Below are positions 23,174 to 32,984 of a stretch of DNA of 64,000 bases, piece by piece. Source of the stretch: Bacillus sp. S3 (GTDB taxonomy: Bacteria > Bacillota > Bacilli > Bacillales > Cytobacillaceae). A program made the position numbers and the translations under genes. The stretch's first letter is position 1, and each line of letters begins with the position of its first letter. Below the pieces are notes generated by a model. That model had not been told where the DNA came from, searched no databases, and saw only the letters and a list, made by a program, of their open reading frames with translations. The stretch lies in NCBI RefSeq assembly GCF_005154805.1, contig NZ_CP039727.1:5205501-5269500 (forward strand). Direction: 5' to 3'.

Positions 23174-25435
23174 TTACTCCGTTTTCCCTTCAATCATAAT
23201 CATCGTTTCAATAAAATCTTCCTTACCAGCCATTTTAGCAAAAACCTTCACGAGATACCTGCCTTCAGCCGGCAGCTTCTCAGCAGCAAGGGTCTGGCGG
23301 AGCATCCCCTTTTTCACATTTGTTAACGTGTCCAAAAAGCCGACAAAACGATAATCCTCCGGATGAAACAAAGCGATGCCAAATTCCTCCGCCCCGCCTG
23401 GTAAATACACCTCATAGCGATACTCACCCGGCCTGTCCCCCGGCTGAAAATCAAATCCCATCACCCGTGGATACCCCGGCTCCTCAAGTACATACAAATA
23501 CGGAATCTGAATCGTCTTCGCACCAGCCTGTAATTGTAAAAAGCCGTCATGAATCTTGCCCTTAAAAACAAGGGGATCGACCATAAGCTCCACCGTCATC
23601 TCCTTTGACTGCTTCGGTTCCAAAGTAAACGATAGCGGGAACCGCCACGTGAGCCCATCCGTCCGTTTCGGAATCGAAAAAGAATACCGCTGCGCTTTAT
23701 CACCCGTATTTTCAACATGCAACTGTACTTTATGACTGCCACCCGTACCGGTATACTTGCCAAACCGGATACTGCTCGGCGACACAAGCGATGTCGCTTG
23801 TATCGCCTCGTTCACCTGGATTCTCCCGGCACCCTGCTCATACGTGCGGTAAAACGACGACGCGGCGCTGTTCCTGTTCACAAAAGCGGGATTGCCGTCG
23901 GAATTACCAGCCGTACGGTTCGAATTCCCCGCCCCCTCGCCAGGAGTGCCGTTCACCAGCGGTTTCGCCGTATTCATCAACGCCGCCTTAATCTGCTCCG
24001 GCGTCCAATCCGGATGGGCCTGCTTGATCAGCGCACACGCACCCGCCACATGCGGCGCCGCCATACTCGTCCCCTGCAGACTCAAGTATCCGCCCGGAAT
24101 CGTCGAATGAATCGCCACCCCCGGCGCCACAAGGTCCGGCTTAATCTCCCACGTCCCCGTCACCGGCCCCCGCGAACTAAAATCCGCAAGCCGGTCCCGC
24201 TCCGCGCGCACCGAGACCCGTGCCGTCACACTTCGCTTTTTTAATTCTTTTTGTAAAATCACTCCGTCACTCTTCGAGAGCGAGCTAACAGGGATGTTCA
24301 TTTGGTGATCGAGGTTTCCCATGAACCCGCCGCTCATATTATTGTAGATCAGCACCGCTTTAGCGCCCGCTTCCAGTGCATTTTTCGCCTTTTCCGAAAA
24401 GGTCAATGTTCCCCTTTGCATCAGCACGATTTTCCCTTGAACCTGCTTTAGCTCACTTTTCCTGCCGATGCCGCCATCCACCAGCTCCAGAGAGCGGTCA
24501 ATCGCCCATTGATCAGAGCCTTCCATCGGCTGGAGCTGAATTTTTTCCCGCGTTCCTTCTATTAATAATGAGGGAATTGCCATCGTCGGGGTGGAGGCGC
24601 CGACGGAAATGGCCTTCGAGGCTGTGCCGGGTGAGCCGACTGTCCAGATATTCGGCCCGGAATTGCCGGAAGCCGCCACCGCGACCACTCCTTTATCGAC
24701 AGCACGGTTGAGGGCAAGGCTGATCGGCAGGTCCGGCCCGTTAATACTATTCCCAAGTGACAAATTGACAATATCAACCTTGTCTTTAATGGCCTGGTCA
24801 ATGGCCGCGAGCACCTGCTCGGTTGTTCCACCGCCGCCGGGACCTAGTGCGCGGTAGGCGACAATTTTGGCCTCCGGTGCAACGCCTTTTATTTTTCCAT
24901 TCGCCGCAATGATGCCGGCGACATGGGTGCCATGAATGGTCGCCTTTCCTTTAGCAAGAGTTTCCATCGGATCGCGGTCGTTATCGACAAGGTCATGGCC
25001 GCCGGCATAATTCCTTTGCAGGTCGGGATGGGTATAATCGACGCCGGTATCGATAACCCCAACCGTCACGCCCTTCCCGGTAAGCCGTTCATTTTTTTGA
25101 TCAAAAAAACCGCGGACCTCTTCTCCGCCAATGATTTTAACACTTTCCTCTGTTTGCACCTGGTATTGGTTAACCGGCGAGACGTTGAGAATGTGCTTTT
25201 GCTTGGCGAGCCGCGCGATTGCTTCCGGGCTGCCTTCAATCGAAAAGCCATCAATCGCCTCCTGGAACACCCGGCGCAGCTTCACATCTTTATAGGGGGA
25301 GAGGAGCTGTTGGATTTCCTGTTCTGTCTGCTGCTTTTCGAGGACAACAATCGCGACATCAGGCGTATGAATCGGCGGGTGGACCAGTATTTTGGGCGTT
25401 TGAATTGCGAGAAGAATGGCAAGCAGTAATTTCAT
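23174..25435 (-). CDS. Secreted Vpr-like subtilisin-family serine protease
   Basis: 753 residues. S8 peptidase with the full triad: Asp129 in VGVIDTGVDYTHPDL, His168 in HGTHVAGI, Ser457 in QGTSMAAPHVAG. A short hydrophobic N-terminus (MKLLLAILLAIQ) serves as signal peptide, followed by an I9-type propeptide (about 25-95). A PA domain (about 325-410) is inserted between His and Ser as in Vpr, and about 200 C-terminal residues of beta-rich sequence follow. ATG at 25435 with AAAGGGGA. It lies between the atp operon and a second subtilase. Confidence 0.9.
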   Translation of the reverse strand: MKLLLAILLAIQTPKILVHPPIHTPDVAIVVLEKQQTEQEIQQLLSPYKDVKLRRVFQEAIDGFSIEGSPEAIARLAKQKHILNVSPVNQYQVQTEESVKIIGGEEVRGFFDQKNERLTGKGVTVGVIDTGVDYTHPDLQRNYAGGHDLVDNDRDPMETLAKGKATIHGTHVAGIIAANGKIKGVAPEAKIVAYRALGPGGGGTTEQVLAAIDQAIKDKVDIVNLSLGNSINGPDLPISLALNRAVDKGVVAVAASGNSGPNIWTVGSPGTASKAISVGASTPTMAIPSLLIEGTREKIQLQPMEGSDQWAIDRSLELVDGGIGRKSELKQVQGKIVLMQRGTLTFSEKAKNALEAGAKAVLIYNNMSGGFMGNLDHQMNIPVSSLSKSDGVILQKELKKRSVTARVSVRAERDRLADFSSRGPVTGTWEIKPDLVAPGVAIHSTIPGGYLSLQGTSMAAPHVAGACALIKQAHPDWTPEQIKAALMNTAKPLVNGTPGEGAGNSNRTAGNSDGNPAFVNRNSAASSFYRTYEQGAGRIQVNEAIQATSLVSPSSIRFGKYTGTGGSHKVQLHVENTGDKAQRYSFSIPKRTDGLTWRFPLSFTLEPKQSKEMTVELMVDPLVFKGKIHDGFLQLQAGAKTIQIPYLYVLEEPGYPRVMGFDFQPGDRPGEYRYEVYLPGGAEEFGIALFHPEDYRFVGFLDTLTNVKKGMLRQTLAAEKLPAEGRYLVKVFAKMAGKEDFIETMIMIEGKTE

Positions 25436-25489
25436 GTAAGAATTCCCCTTTTTCTAATACAAGAATTTATAAGTTTCGACTTTGAGAAA

Positions 25490-25519
25490 TGTCTAGCTCC
25501 AGCGCGCTTGCGCTTTTCT
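25490..25519. repeat. Short form of the GC-rich dispersed repeat
   Basis: TGTCTAGCTCC followed by AGCGC, GCTT, GCGCT and TTTCT: the two ends of the 19771-type repeat joined with the middle deleted. It lies between the two protease genes. Confidence 0.65.
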
Positions 25520-25552
25520 AACTAGCGTTTTCCTTTGACGGGGAAAGTATAC

Positions 25553-25586
25553 AAAAACGGGCAGCCCCTTTGATTAGGGCCGCCCG
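25553..25586 (-). terminator. Terminator of the large subtilase gene
   Basis: CGGGC-A-GCCC paired with GGGC-C-GCCCG around an AT loop, then TTTTT on the minus strand; 13 bp after the stop. Confidence 0.85.
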
Positions 25587-25598
25587 CCATCAACCATA

Positions 25599-28500
25599 TT
25601 ATTTAATCCATGCTCCATCCTTACCTAATTTATAGCCGTCAACAATTGTGCTGTACGCCATTTTACCAGATGTTGGATTCAGGTAATACCATTTGCCGCC
25701 GATGAGTTTCCAGCCGGTATCCATCGCACCGCTATTGCTTAAGTGGTACCATTCGCCGCCAGTCTTCACCCAGCCCGTTTGCATCGCACCGCTAGTGTTC
25801 AGGAAGTACCATTTACCACTATCAAGCACCCAGCCGGTTTGCATTGCACCGCTTTTATTCAAGTAGTACCATTTGCCGGCATCAAGCACCCAGCCAGTCT
25901 TCATCGAACCGTCTTTATTCAGGTAATACCATTTCGTGCCGTCAAGAAGCCAGCCGGTCTTTTTCACATCTTTTACATAGTAGAACCATGTGTTGTTTTC
26001 CCATTTCCATCCATTTTTCACGACTGGAGCCGGTGTTGGATCCACTGGATCTGGAGTTGGATCAACTGGATCCGGATCCTTTGTTTCCGAACGGACAATC
26101 ACAATATCCTTCTTCGTTACATTGCCGCCAAAGTCAGAAAGACTTACGCTTACCTTGTTTTCACCATGCTTTAAGGCAACATCAAACTCATATGGAGTAT
26201 TTGCCGGTGTCATGATGTCCACTGGGCTTGTGTATGGCTGCAGGAACACTGGCTCGCCATTAACGGATAAGGATAAATAGTTAAAGTTATCCTTCAATGT
26301 TAATTTAACTTTTGCCGTATCCACATCGTAGCCCACTTTTTCAGGCGCATCGACAACGATTTCACCTGCTGTTGTGTCGACATAAACAATTCTTGAAATA
26401 CTGAATTCCTTCCCAGCAACGTCTGTTACCGAAATTGGAATTTTGTACTTGCCGTCTTGTTCAAACTTAACAGTTGTCGAGAATTTGTATTGCTTTTTCG
26501 CTTCATCATACGTAAGAGCAACATCTTTGCCATTTACTTGAACTTTGTCCACGCCAAGGTCATCGGTTGCATAGCCTGAAACCGGTACCTCAAGACTTCT
26601 GTATGTTGCATTGGCAGATGGAGCGCTCATGTACACAAGTGGAAGCTCGTTGTCGCCAGCCGCCGTTTTAGAACCGCCCACGTTCGAAGCGTAATCAACC
26701 GCAAATACTTCAACAGATGTTTTTGCAGCCAGCGCCGTGTCAAATTTATAGCTTGTTGCATTAGCTGCCACTTTATCGGTTACTAATTTCCCATCGACAT
26801 AGATCGCATAATTGCTTACGCCTACACCATTTTCTTCTGTTGTCCAGCTGACAGTAGAAGTGGCATTATCATAGGCTGCCTTCACTTTTGGAGCCGTTGT
26901 ATCCACGTATACCGGAATTTTCTTCGATTGATATTCGGCACCTTTGTAATCTGCGACAGATTTAATTTCGTAGTAGTACAAGCCGTCTTCAACCTTCTTA
27001 GAATTAACCGTACCGTCCCATGCACGGGTAGATTTTAATGAATACGTACTAGAACCGGAATTGCCGGAATTGAAGTAACTCTTCCGTACATCCTTTTCCA
27101 ATGCCACACGGCGAAGCAGCTTTCCGTCCTTATCAAGAACGTTAAATTGAGCTTCTGCTGCATTTCGCAAGAATGTTGGCAGCGGGAACGCATTATCATA
27201 CAGACCATCGCCATTTGGCGAAACCGCATAGTATCCCTTTCCAGGAACCGGTGCTTGTGTGTAGATTGATGCCCCTCTGGTAAACAGCATTTCGTTCAGG
27301 CCATGGTTGTAGAACTTCGTTTCGCCTAAATCCTTAAAGCCATCCAGGATGCTTGGACGATCCCATTTGCCGTAGAATCCAACATACGGAATATTTAACG
27401 TTGGCTCTACCTTGTTGTTCACGTCGGTAAGTGTAACGAACCCTTCAACGAAAATATCTTCCTTCAGGTCAAGGGCAATCTTTTTGCCAGCATTGTCGAG
27501 ACCAGGAATTTTCGCATTTGTCAAATCAACTTTTACTGAAAAATCAACAGCTTGTCCCGCAGGCACTTTCAGTGTTTTCGGCGCATCGATGACTGCACCT
27601 TCCATATTACCGGCAATTAACGCGTTCGTATCCGGTTTGCCAGTCTTTTGCTGAATGGTGTCTGTTAACACGTCTGTATTTACTGTATACGTTACTTCTT
27701 TCGTTGAAATATTTTTAGCCGTAAAGTTCATGGTAAATTGCTTGCTTTGGAAATCTTTTAACGCCACTTTGCCTTCGTTTGATACCTTATCCACTACTAA
27801 AACAGGTGTGGAAACCGCATTGAACGTCTGCATCATCCCTGCACCTTGACGGCGTGGAGAGAATGGCTGGCCATTCAAATCAACAATTTTGCTCGACGTA
27901 TTCATTAAAAGAAGCTTCGCAAGATGTGTACGCTCACCGGCTGTTAAGCCTTTGAAACGGTCATCCTTTTTCAAGTACTGCTGTACAAGTGCGGAACCGC
28001 CTGCTACGTGCGGAGCTGCCATTGATGTACCGCTCATGACTTCGTATTGATCGTTATTTACTGTTGAATAAATTTTTCCACCCGGAGCTGTGATTTCCGG
28101 TTTGAAATCTAAGGATGGCGTCACACCCCAAGAAGTGAAGTCAGTCATCCGGCCCATTTCAGGATCATCTGTTTTCTTCGTTTGGGCCACGTGAAGTGTC
28201 GTATGACCAGCTTTGATTGCTTCTTCAAGCGCTAACCCTTGCGCGCGTTGAATCTTCATGAACGGAATTTGCCAGCCGCCTTGGTTTTCGTAGAATACAG
28301 GATTGTCACTGTTATAGACGATGATGCCGGCTGCACCTGCTGCTGCTGCGTTCTTTGTTTTATCAGCAAACGCTAATTCCCCGCGCGGCATAACAACGAC
28401 CTTGCCTTTTACATCAAGGCCCGCATAGTCAGCCGGTGCCCCAAGCTTGCCGCCGAGGCTCACAAGCTCCAATGTTTGCGATTTTGCCAGCTCCATCCAA

Positions 28501-29822
28501 TCATCAATACCAAATCCAGTGGCAGTGAACCCTTCCGCACCATCCACTGTGATGCCGTGCTGATACAGATAGCTTTCGTTACCAGCTGCAGCCACTTGAA
28601 TCGTATCCGCATTTAATCCAGGGGCGCCAACTACCCCGATATCCGGGTTGCTTGCATATGGATTTGGATTTGCTCCATAGCCGTATGCGATATGTCCGGA
28701 GTTACCGGCAGAAACAGCGCAGACAATGCCGTTTTCCACAGCACGGGTAATCGCTAAGTCTTCAGCACTTTTTTCATCATAGAAGGAAGCCGTTGAGCCC
28801 AAGCTCATGTTTAATACATCTGCACCAAGCTTGATGGAGTCATCAATGGCCGCCAAGTATACATCGGAAGAAGTGGAAGCATAGTTTGGATCATTACTGA
28901 ATACCTTCATGCCCAGCACCTGTGCTTCAGGAGCTACCCCTTTAATTCCGCCTTTTGCCTCATCACCGTTCGCCGCTACTGTACCGGCAACGTGCATACC
29001 GTGCATCGAAGCGCCTGGTCCAAGGTCAAGAATCGTGCTGTTTTCATCATAGTAGTTGTAGCCATAAGGAACTTTATCTGTGAAAAATTTACCTTTCAAC
29101 CCTGCTTCACTTACAGCTTTGTTCACTTTATCTTTCGTTAATGAATCCTTTGAAGCATCCGTGATCTTGAAGTCGCGGTGCGATGGGTCAACACCCGTAT
29201 CGATCACTGCAACAACCATGCCTTCACCTTTAAGGTGGGCATCGCCCCATGATTTCTGGGATTGAATGAAGTTGTGACTTGTCTTCATATCAGGTGTTTC
29301 TTCCGGACGATTGTATTCGTTTGCAATATAGACATTTTTTACGCCTGAAACTGCTTCAATTTTTGCGATCTGGCCATACTCAACATCACCGCTGAAGCCG
29401 TTAAAGGCAGTGGTGAAGTTCTTTTTATATGCTAGTTTCACGCCATTGGCGGAAATCTTTTCTTTTACGCTTGTTTGCTGTTTTACTAGAGTTGCTGCCA
29501 GCGAGCTCTTCTTGCTATCAGATAATTCTTTGTACAGTTTCCCTTGCTCGGTTGCATATTCAACCGGAGTTTGTCCATCCAGTTCCACGATGACACGGAC
29601 CTTGTCAGATGCCTTTAGGTTCGCTGTTGCTTTAATATCCTTGGAGTCAATCTCCTTTAAATCCTTGCCAGCCAAGTCTTGAAGCTGTTTTACCTTTGCT
29701 TCGAAATCATTTTGCGGTGTGCTGCCTTCTGCTGAAACTGCCCCTGCGAATCCAAGATTGGATAGGACTAATGCAGACGCCAGCGCATATGTAGCCGTCT
29801 TTTTCTGTCTCTTTTTCTTCAC
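25599..29822 (-). CDS. Large secreted subtilase with choline-binding-type repeats
   Basis: 1407 residues. Start GTG 29822 with GGAGGGGG. Signal peptide 1-32 ends at VSAEG. I9 propeptide about 70-170. S8 catalytic domain with Asp208 (VIDTGVDPSHRDF), His274 (HGMHVAGT) and Ser600 (SGTSMAAPHVAGG); a PA insert about 450-550. Then Fn3-like beta domains (about 650-1240), a PDPVDPTP linker, and about six repeats of the GWxxxxGKWYYLNxxGAMxTG type at the C-terminus, the CW-binding/choline-binding family. It should be exported and held on the wall or cleaved there. A sigma-A promoter lies at 29900. Confidence 0.92.
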   Translation of the reverse strand: MKKKRQKKTATYALASALVLSNLGFAGAVSAEGSTPQNDFEAKVKQLQDLAGKDLKEIDSKDIKATANLKASDKVRVIVELDGQTPVEYATEQGKLYKELSDSKKSSLAATLVKQQTSVKEKISANGVKLAYKKNFTTAFNGFSGDVEYGQIAKIEAVSGVKNVYIANEYNRPEETPDMKTSHNFIQSQKSWGDAHLKGEGMVVAVIDTGVDPSHRDFKITDASKDSLTKDKVNKAVSEAGLKGKFFTDKVPYGYNYYDENSTILDLGPGASMHGMHVAGTVAANGDEAKGGIKGVAPEAQVLGMKVFSNDPNYASTSSDVYLAAIDDSIKLGADVLNMSLGSTASFYDEKSAEDLAITRAVENGIVCAVSAGNSGHIAYGYGANPNPYASNPDIGVVGAPGLNADTIQVAAAGNESYLYQHGITVDGAEGFTATGFGIDDWMELAKSQTLELVSLGGKLGAPADYAGLDVKGKVVVMPRGELAFADKTKNAAAAGAAGIIVYNSDNPVFYENQGGWQIPFMKIQRAQGLALEEAIKAGHTTLHVAQTKKTDDPEMGRMTDFTSWGVTPSLDFKPEITAPGGKIYSTVNNDQYEVMSGTSMAAPHVAGGSALVQQYLKKDDRFKGLTAGERTHLAKLLLMNTSSKIVDLNGQPFSPRRQGAGMMQTFNAVSTPVLVVDKVSNEGKVALKDFQSKQFTMNFTAKNISTKEVTYTVNTDVLTDTIQQKTGKPDTNALIAGNMEGAVIDAPKTLKVPAGQAVDFSVKVDLTNAKIPGLDNAGKKIALDLKEDIFVEGFVTLTDVNNKVEPTLNIPYVGFYGKWDRPSILDGFKDLGETKFYNHGLNEMLFTRGASIYTQAPVPGKGYYAVSPNGDGLYDNAFPLPTFLRNAAEAQFNVLDKDGKLLRRVALEKDVRKSYFNSGNSGSSTYSLKSTRAWDGTVNSKKVEDGLYYYEIKSVADYKGAEYQSKKIPVYVDTTAPKVKAAYDNATSTVSWTTEENGVGVSNYAIYVDGKLVTDKVAANATSYKFDTALAAKTSVEVFAVDYASNVGGSKTAAGDNELPLVYMSAPSANATYRSLEVPVSGYATDDLGVDKVQVNGKDVALTYDEAKKQYKFSTTVKFEQDGKYKIPISVTDVAGKEFSISRIVYVDTTAGEIVVDAPEKVGYDVDTAKVKLTLKDNFNYLSLSVNGEPVFLQPYTSPVDIMTPANTPYEFDVALKHGENKVSVSLSDFGGNVTKKDIVIVRSETKDPDPVDPTPDPVDPTPAPVVKNGWKWENNTWFYYVKDVKKTGWLLDGTKWYYLNKDGSMKTGWVLDAGKWYYLNKSGAMQTGWVLDSGKWYFLNTSGAMQTGWVKTGGEWYHLSNSGAMDTGWKLIGGKWYYLNPTSGKMAYSTIVDGYKLGKDGAWIK

Positions 29823-29899
29823 TTTTGTTTCCCCCTCCTATTTATCTAGCAAATTTTGATTTCCATAAATTTTCAAAAAAATCAAAATAGGTAAAATAT

Positions 29900-29928
29900 A
29901 TAATAACTTTACAAATTCATTTGGTCAA
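29900..29928 (-). promoter_or_regulatory. Sigma-A promoter of the large subtilase gene
   Basis: -35 TTGACC (29928-29923), 17-bp spacer, -10 TATTAT (29905-29900), 78 bp before the start. The remaining gap to 30050 is AT-rich with nothing else recognised. Confidence 0.7.
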
Positions 29929-30049
29929 TATAGTTTTTCAATTATCAGAAAAATATTTTTCGACACATACGACTCAGGAATTCCATTGGCATTAAAAGGA
30001 AGTCTTTCCCTTATTCGACAAACTGAATATTATTATATTTTTAGGCAAA

Positions 30050-30083
30050 CAAAAAAGCCGAGTAGGGTTCTACTCGACTTTTT
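30050..30083 (-). terminator. Terminator of upp
   Basis: CGAGTAG (30059-30065) and CTACTCG (30070-30076) with A/T runs on both sides; T-run on the minus strand after the stem. May work in both directions. Confidence 0.85.
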
Positions 30084-30132
30084 CAAAAACTGATTTTTTT
30101 CCAACCTGCCGGCTGCCTCACCCAACAAGGTC

Positions 30133-30786
<654 letters not shown>

Positions 30787-30804
30787 TTATCATGCATTCG
30801 TCTC

Positions 30805-30833
30805 ATTTTACAGAAAAAATAGCCATAGAGCAA
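30805..30833 (-). promoter_or_regulatory. Likely sigma-A promoter of upp
   Basis: -35 TTGCTC (30833-30828), 17-bp spacer, -10 TAAAAT (30810-30805), 43 bp before the GTG start. Confidence 0.5.
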
Positions 30834-30854
30834 CTCACGGCCCAGCCAAGATAT

Positions 30855-30882
30855 AAAAAACTTGCCGACCATGCCGGCAAGT
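30855..30882 (-). terminator. Terminator of the lic-type fusion gene
   Basis: ACTTGCCG and CGGCAAGT stem (30860-30881) followed by TTTTTT on the minus strand, about 50 bp after the stop. Confidence 0.85.
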
Positions 30883-30930
30883 TTCATTTATGCGGCCCGA
30901 ACGGGACCAATCAGCTTAACGCCTTTAACA

Positions 30931-32814
30931 CTAAATTTTTCCAAGTTCCTCATGCCTCTTATACTGTCTGTCGTATTCCTGTAAATTGGCTTGGGCCCGA
31001 GTGAAGCGATTGTACGCATAGGAGCCAAAATCTTCTCCGCCTGTTTCCTTCATCAGCGCCCAGATCGTCCAGAGGAAATCAAGGAAGATCTTATTTAGTA
31101 ACAACTGCTGCAGGTTCTCACGCGTCACCATTCCGTTGAAGTACTGCAGTAAGAACAGCTTTTCCTCTTCCGGCGACAATTCGGCCTCAATAATATAGGC
31201 GGCGACATCCCATAGCGGGTCGTTCATGCCGGAAAATTCCCAGTCAATCAGGAACATTTTCTCTTCACCGCTTTTGACGAAGTTTTCAGCCAGCGGATCA
31301 TTATGGCAAGGAACGAGCGGTACGTTTAACGATTTGTAGTAGGACTCAAGCTCAAGAACCTGCTGTTTTACAGCCTCGTGGCCATCAAACACTTCCCCGT
31401 TTAAATCCGCTAAAATCGTTTCATATTCAGTAATTTTTTCAAACACATTAAACCTGGCATTGAAGGTTTCACCAGATGTATGGAGACGGTTAAATATTCC
31501 GGCAACCTGGATTAGATTATCTTCCCTTGTCCCCGTCTTCGAATTCAGCGTTTCGGCATCCGGGATAAATCGAACAATCTTCAGGCCGGTATGTTCATTA
31601 AAATAAATGACCTCCGGATTAATCCCAAGCCGGCTGGTGATTTCCGAGTTGATTTTTTCATCGTGACGATTGATGTAATGTTCCGTGCCTTTCCCCGGGA
31701 TCCTTGCAGCGAATTCTTGACTGCCGATAGTGACTTTAAAGTTGCGGTTCGTCAGGCCGCCAAGTGCTTCAATCGATGTAATCTCATCGATCGGTATCTC
31801 CAAGGCGGTTGCGATTACCTGCTTTAATTCACGTTCCTTAAAGTCCGCTTCTTTCCTCATCAGCATCGGGTAGAACCTATCGACTACTTTAAAGTGATGC
31901 TCATAGCTATCAATTTCCGCCCACACTAAGTCAGGAATTTTATAAAAACCAACATTGATAATCCTGGATACATCGAGGAGGACATATTCGTAATTTACAT
32001 ACGGGTTTTTATTTTTCGCAAATAATTGCAGCATTTCCTTATACATATCGTAAGAAAATTTCGTGATACCTGTCATTTCTCCGTCAATTCGATTGAGTTG
32101 ATGAATATCCTTGGAGATTTTATAAATATAATTGTTTTGAAGTTCAATTAAGGCTTCATCGCCTGAGCCGCTTTCTTTTGTTATCAGCAGGCAGTCGCGG
32201 TTCTCATGGTTCAGCAACTCAGTGATCGCTCTTTCCTCTACGAGAATATCATCCTCTACCAGAATAAAATCATCGGTGATTAGTTGCGACGCGGCCGCAA
32301 GAGAAGCCATGCTTCCGGTCCAAAGGTATTTAGGATTTTCTACAAAATGAATGGTCTTGTTTTCCTTGAGAGACTTCATCTCGTCAAATGCCTCTTTTTT
32401 ATAGCCGGTAACGATGATTATTTTTTCAATCCCATTGTTTTCAAGGATGCTGATGGTTCTTTCCAAAAGGGTCGTGTCCTTGATTGGCAGCAAACAAACG
32501 GGAGTATCAAATTCCGTTTTTGCCCCAGCTGCGAGAATAACAGCCTGCTTCACTACTTTTCTTTCATGGTTATGAAGAATTACTTTTGATTCATGAAGTT
32601 GGTCCAGTTCCTCTTTTAAGAATTCCCTGCCCTTTTCGGTTACTTCATAATGATAGGTTCTTCCTTCTTTTTTTATGATAATCATATTTTCATCTGCTAG
32701 TTGATTGAGGGTGTAATTTACTTTTCCCACGGAAAGATGACTAATTTCCGCCAAAGATCTTTGGGAGATGGTTGGATTTTGTGTCAATACCTCTATTAAT
32801 TGAAATCGATCCAT
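30931..32814 (-). CDS. HTH / nucleotidyltransferase / choline-kinase fusion (LicC-LicA type)
   Basis: 627 residues from the ATG at 32814 (GAGGAG upstream; the TTG-led extension to 32841 is less likely). Three parts. Residues 1-75 are a winged-helix DNA-binding domain (ISQRSLAEISHLSVGKVNYTL). About 85-315 is a sugar-phosphate-type nucleotidyltransferase (VILAAGAKTEFDTPVCLLPI, LVEDDI) as in LicC, CTP:phosphocholine cytidylyltransferase. About 330-600 is a choline-kinase/APH fold with VPCHNDPLAENF and FLIDWEFSGMNDPLWD, as in LicA. Together they could phosphorylate choline, activate it as CDP-choline and sense it. The substrate is inferred; neighbours include two choline-binding-repeat proteins. 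Not part of the B. subtilis gene order. Confidence 0.82.
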   Translation of the reverse strand: MDRFQLIEVLTQNPTISQRSLAEISHLSVGKVNYTLNQLADENMIIIKKEGRTYHYEVTEKGREFLKEELDQLHESKVILHNHERKVVKQAVILAAGAKTEFDTPVCLLPIKDTTLLERTISILENNGIEKIIIVTGYKKEAFDEMKSLKENKTIHFVENPKYLWTGSMASLAAASQLITDDFILVEDDILVEERAITELLNHENRDCLLITKESGSGDEALIELQNNYIYKISKDIHQLNRIDGEMTGITKFSYDMYKEMLQLFAKNKNPYVNYEYVLLDVSRIINVGFYKIPDLVWAEIDSYEHHFKVVDRFYPMLMRKEADFKERELKQVIATALEIPIDEITSIEALGGLTNRNFKVTIGSQEFAARIPGKGTEHYINRHDEKINSEITSRLGINPEVIYFNEHTGLKIVRFIPDAETLNSKTGTREDNLIQVAGIFNRLHTSGETFNARFNVFEKITEYETILADLNGEVFDGHEAVKQQVLELESYYKSLNVPLVPCHNDPLAENFVKSGEEKMFLIDWEFSGMNDPLWDVAAYIIEAELSPEEEKLFLLQYFNGMVTRENLQQLLLNKIFLDFLWTIWALMKETGGEDFGSYAYNRFTRAQANLQEYDRQYKRHEELGKI

Positions 32815-32835
32815 AATTCGCCGCAGCTCCTCACC

Positions 32836-32850
32836 GTTCAATTATTGAAC
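32836..32850. promoter_or_regulatory. Perfect palindrome, candidate operator of the fusion gene
   Basis: GTTCAAT-T-ATTGAAC lies 22 bp before the start codon. The protein carries its own N-terminal helix-turn-helix, so autoregulation at this site is a reasonable inference. Confidence 0.5.
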
Positions 32851-32940
32851 AGTCGAATCGTACCATATCGCCACCATTCTGTATAGTGGGAATTTTTTAA
32901 AAATAATGCTCAGGGGGCGCACCACACTTCATCTTTTTCA

Positions 32941-32977
32941 AAAAAAATCGACCCCATGTTGGACAGGAGGTCGATTT
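32941..32977 (-). terminator. Terminator of glyA
   Basis: AAATCGACC (32945-32953) and GGTCGATTT (32969-32977), then T-run on the minus strand; 8 bp after the stop. Confidence 0.9.
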
Positions 32978-32984
32978 GCTTGAA

